From contig CM037878.1 in the NCBI GenBank assembly GCA_021292165.1, positions 12,334,471 through 12,398,470 on the forward strand: a stretch of 64,000 nt of DNA, written 5' to 3'. Numbering within the stretch: position 1 is the first letter of the stretch; each line of letters begins with the position of its first letter. This stretch comes from Shinisaurus crocodilurus. Lineage: Eukaryota > Chordata > Lepidosauria > Squamata > Shinisauridae. Under the pieces are notes generated by a model that was given only the letters and a program-made list of their open reading frames with translations, ran no database searches and was not told the origin of the DNA. Position numbers and translations under genes: made by a program. Shown here one piece after another: positions 63,898-64,000 of the stretch.

Positions 63898-64000
63898 GTA
63901 ACTGGCTAGGGAGGGGACATTTTTTCTGAGTCATACAAGGACAGTCTAAACATGGTTTCAAATGACCAGGATCCACAAGTAGCATCTTGCTACATGGCAC

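Noticed and set aside
1..64000. CRISPR array, operon, phage or other prokaryote-type system
   Set aside because: No regularly spaced repeats with unique spacers and no dense co-oriented genes. Gene and repeat content are vertebrate.

Overview
This window is nuclear DNA from a vertebrate, most likely a squamate reptile. The case rests on gene structure (short exons with GT-AG boundaries in kilobase introns) and on the repeats. These include tRNA-derived SINEs of the Sauria type, a 5S rRNA-derived SINE sharing the 3' tail of a young CR1 LINE, an L2-like LINE, and many small hAT and Tc1/mariner-type elements. I cannot name the species.

Only one protein-coding host gene is supported: the 5' part of a VWA5B2-like gene on the + strand. 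Six coding exons (49984-50122, 50777-50950, 52230-52449, 55452-55606, 60759-60890, 63773-63897) join in phase into 315 residues covering the N-terminal VIT domain and the linker before the VWA domain, which lies beyond the right edge. A possible upstream non-coding first exon ends at 37113. A recent 270-bp tandem duplication has copied the start of the third coding exon with its splice acceptor, giving a potential poison exon.

The left 36 kb is dominated by nested mobile DNA. 1-3060 looks like the edge of a minus-strand LTR element. 3690-4570 holds two tandem 5S rDNA units, one near-intact and one broken by a SINE. 6810-17391 is a minus-strand endogenous retrovirus with nearly identical LTRs, a 4-bp target duplication, a tRNA-Arg-type primer site and decayed gag, pol and env remnants. 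A 3.6-kb hAT transposon (12879-16470, 8-bp target duplication) sits inside it. Next come a solo-LTR candidate (17708-18567), a CR1 LINE (18590-20460), and a complete but coding-dead Ty1/copia element (22754-27672) whose primer site matches the anticodon arm of initiator tRNA-Met.

From 28 kb to 64 kb the sequence is intergenic or intronic and scattered with SINEs, CR1 and L2 pieces, and small DNA transposons, many with exact 8-bp target duplications. The largest intact reading frame (56555-58249, 564 codons) is a 5'-truncated CR1 reverse transcriptase in the fourth intron between coding exons. I see no CRISPR, operon, phage or other prokaryote-like system.
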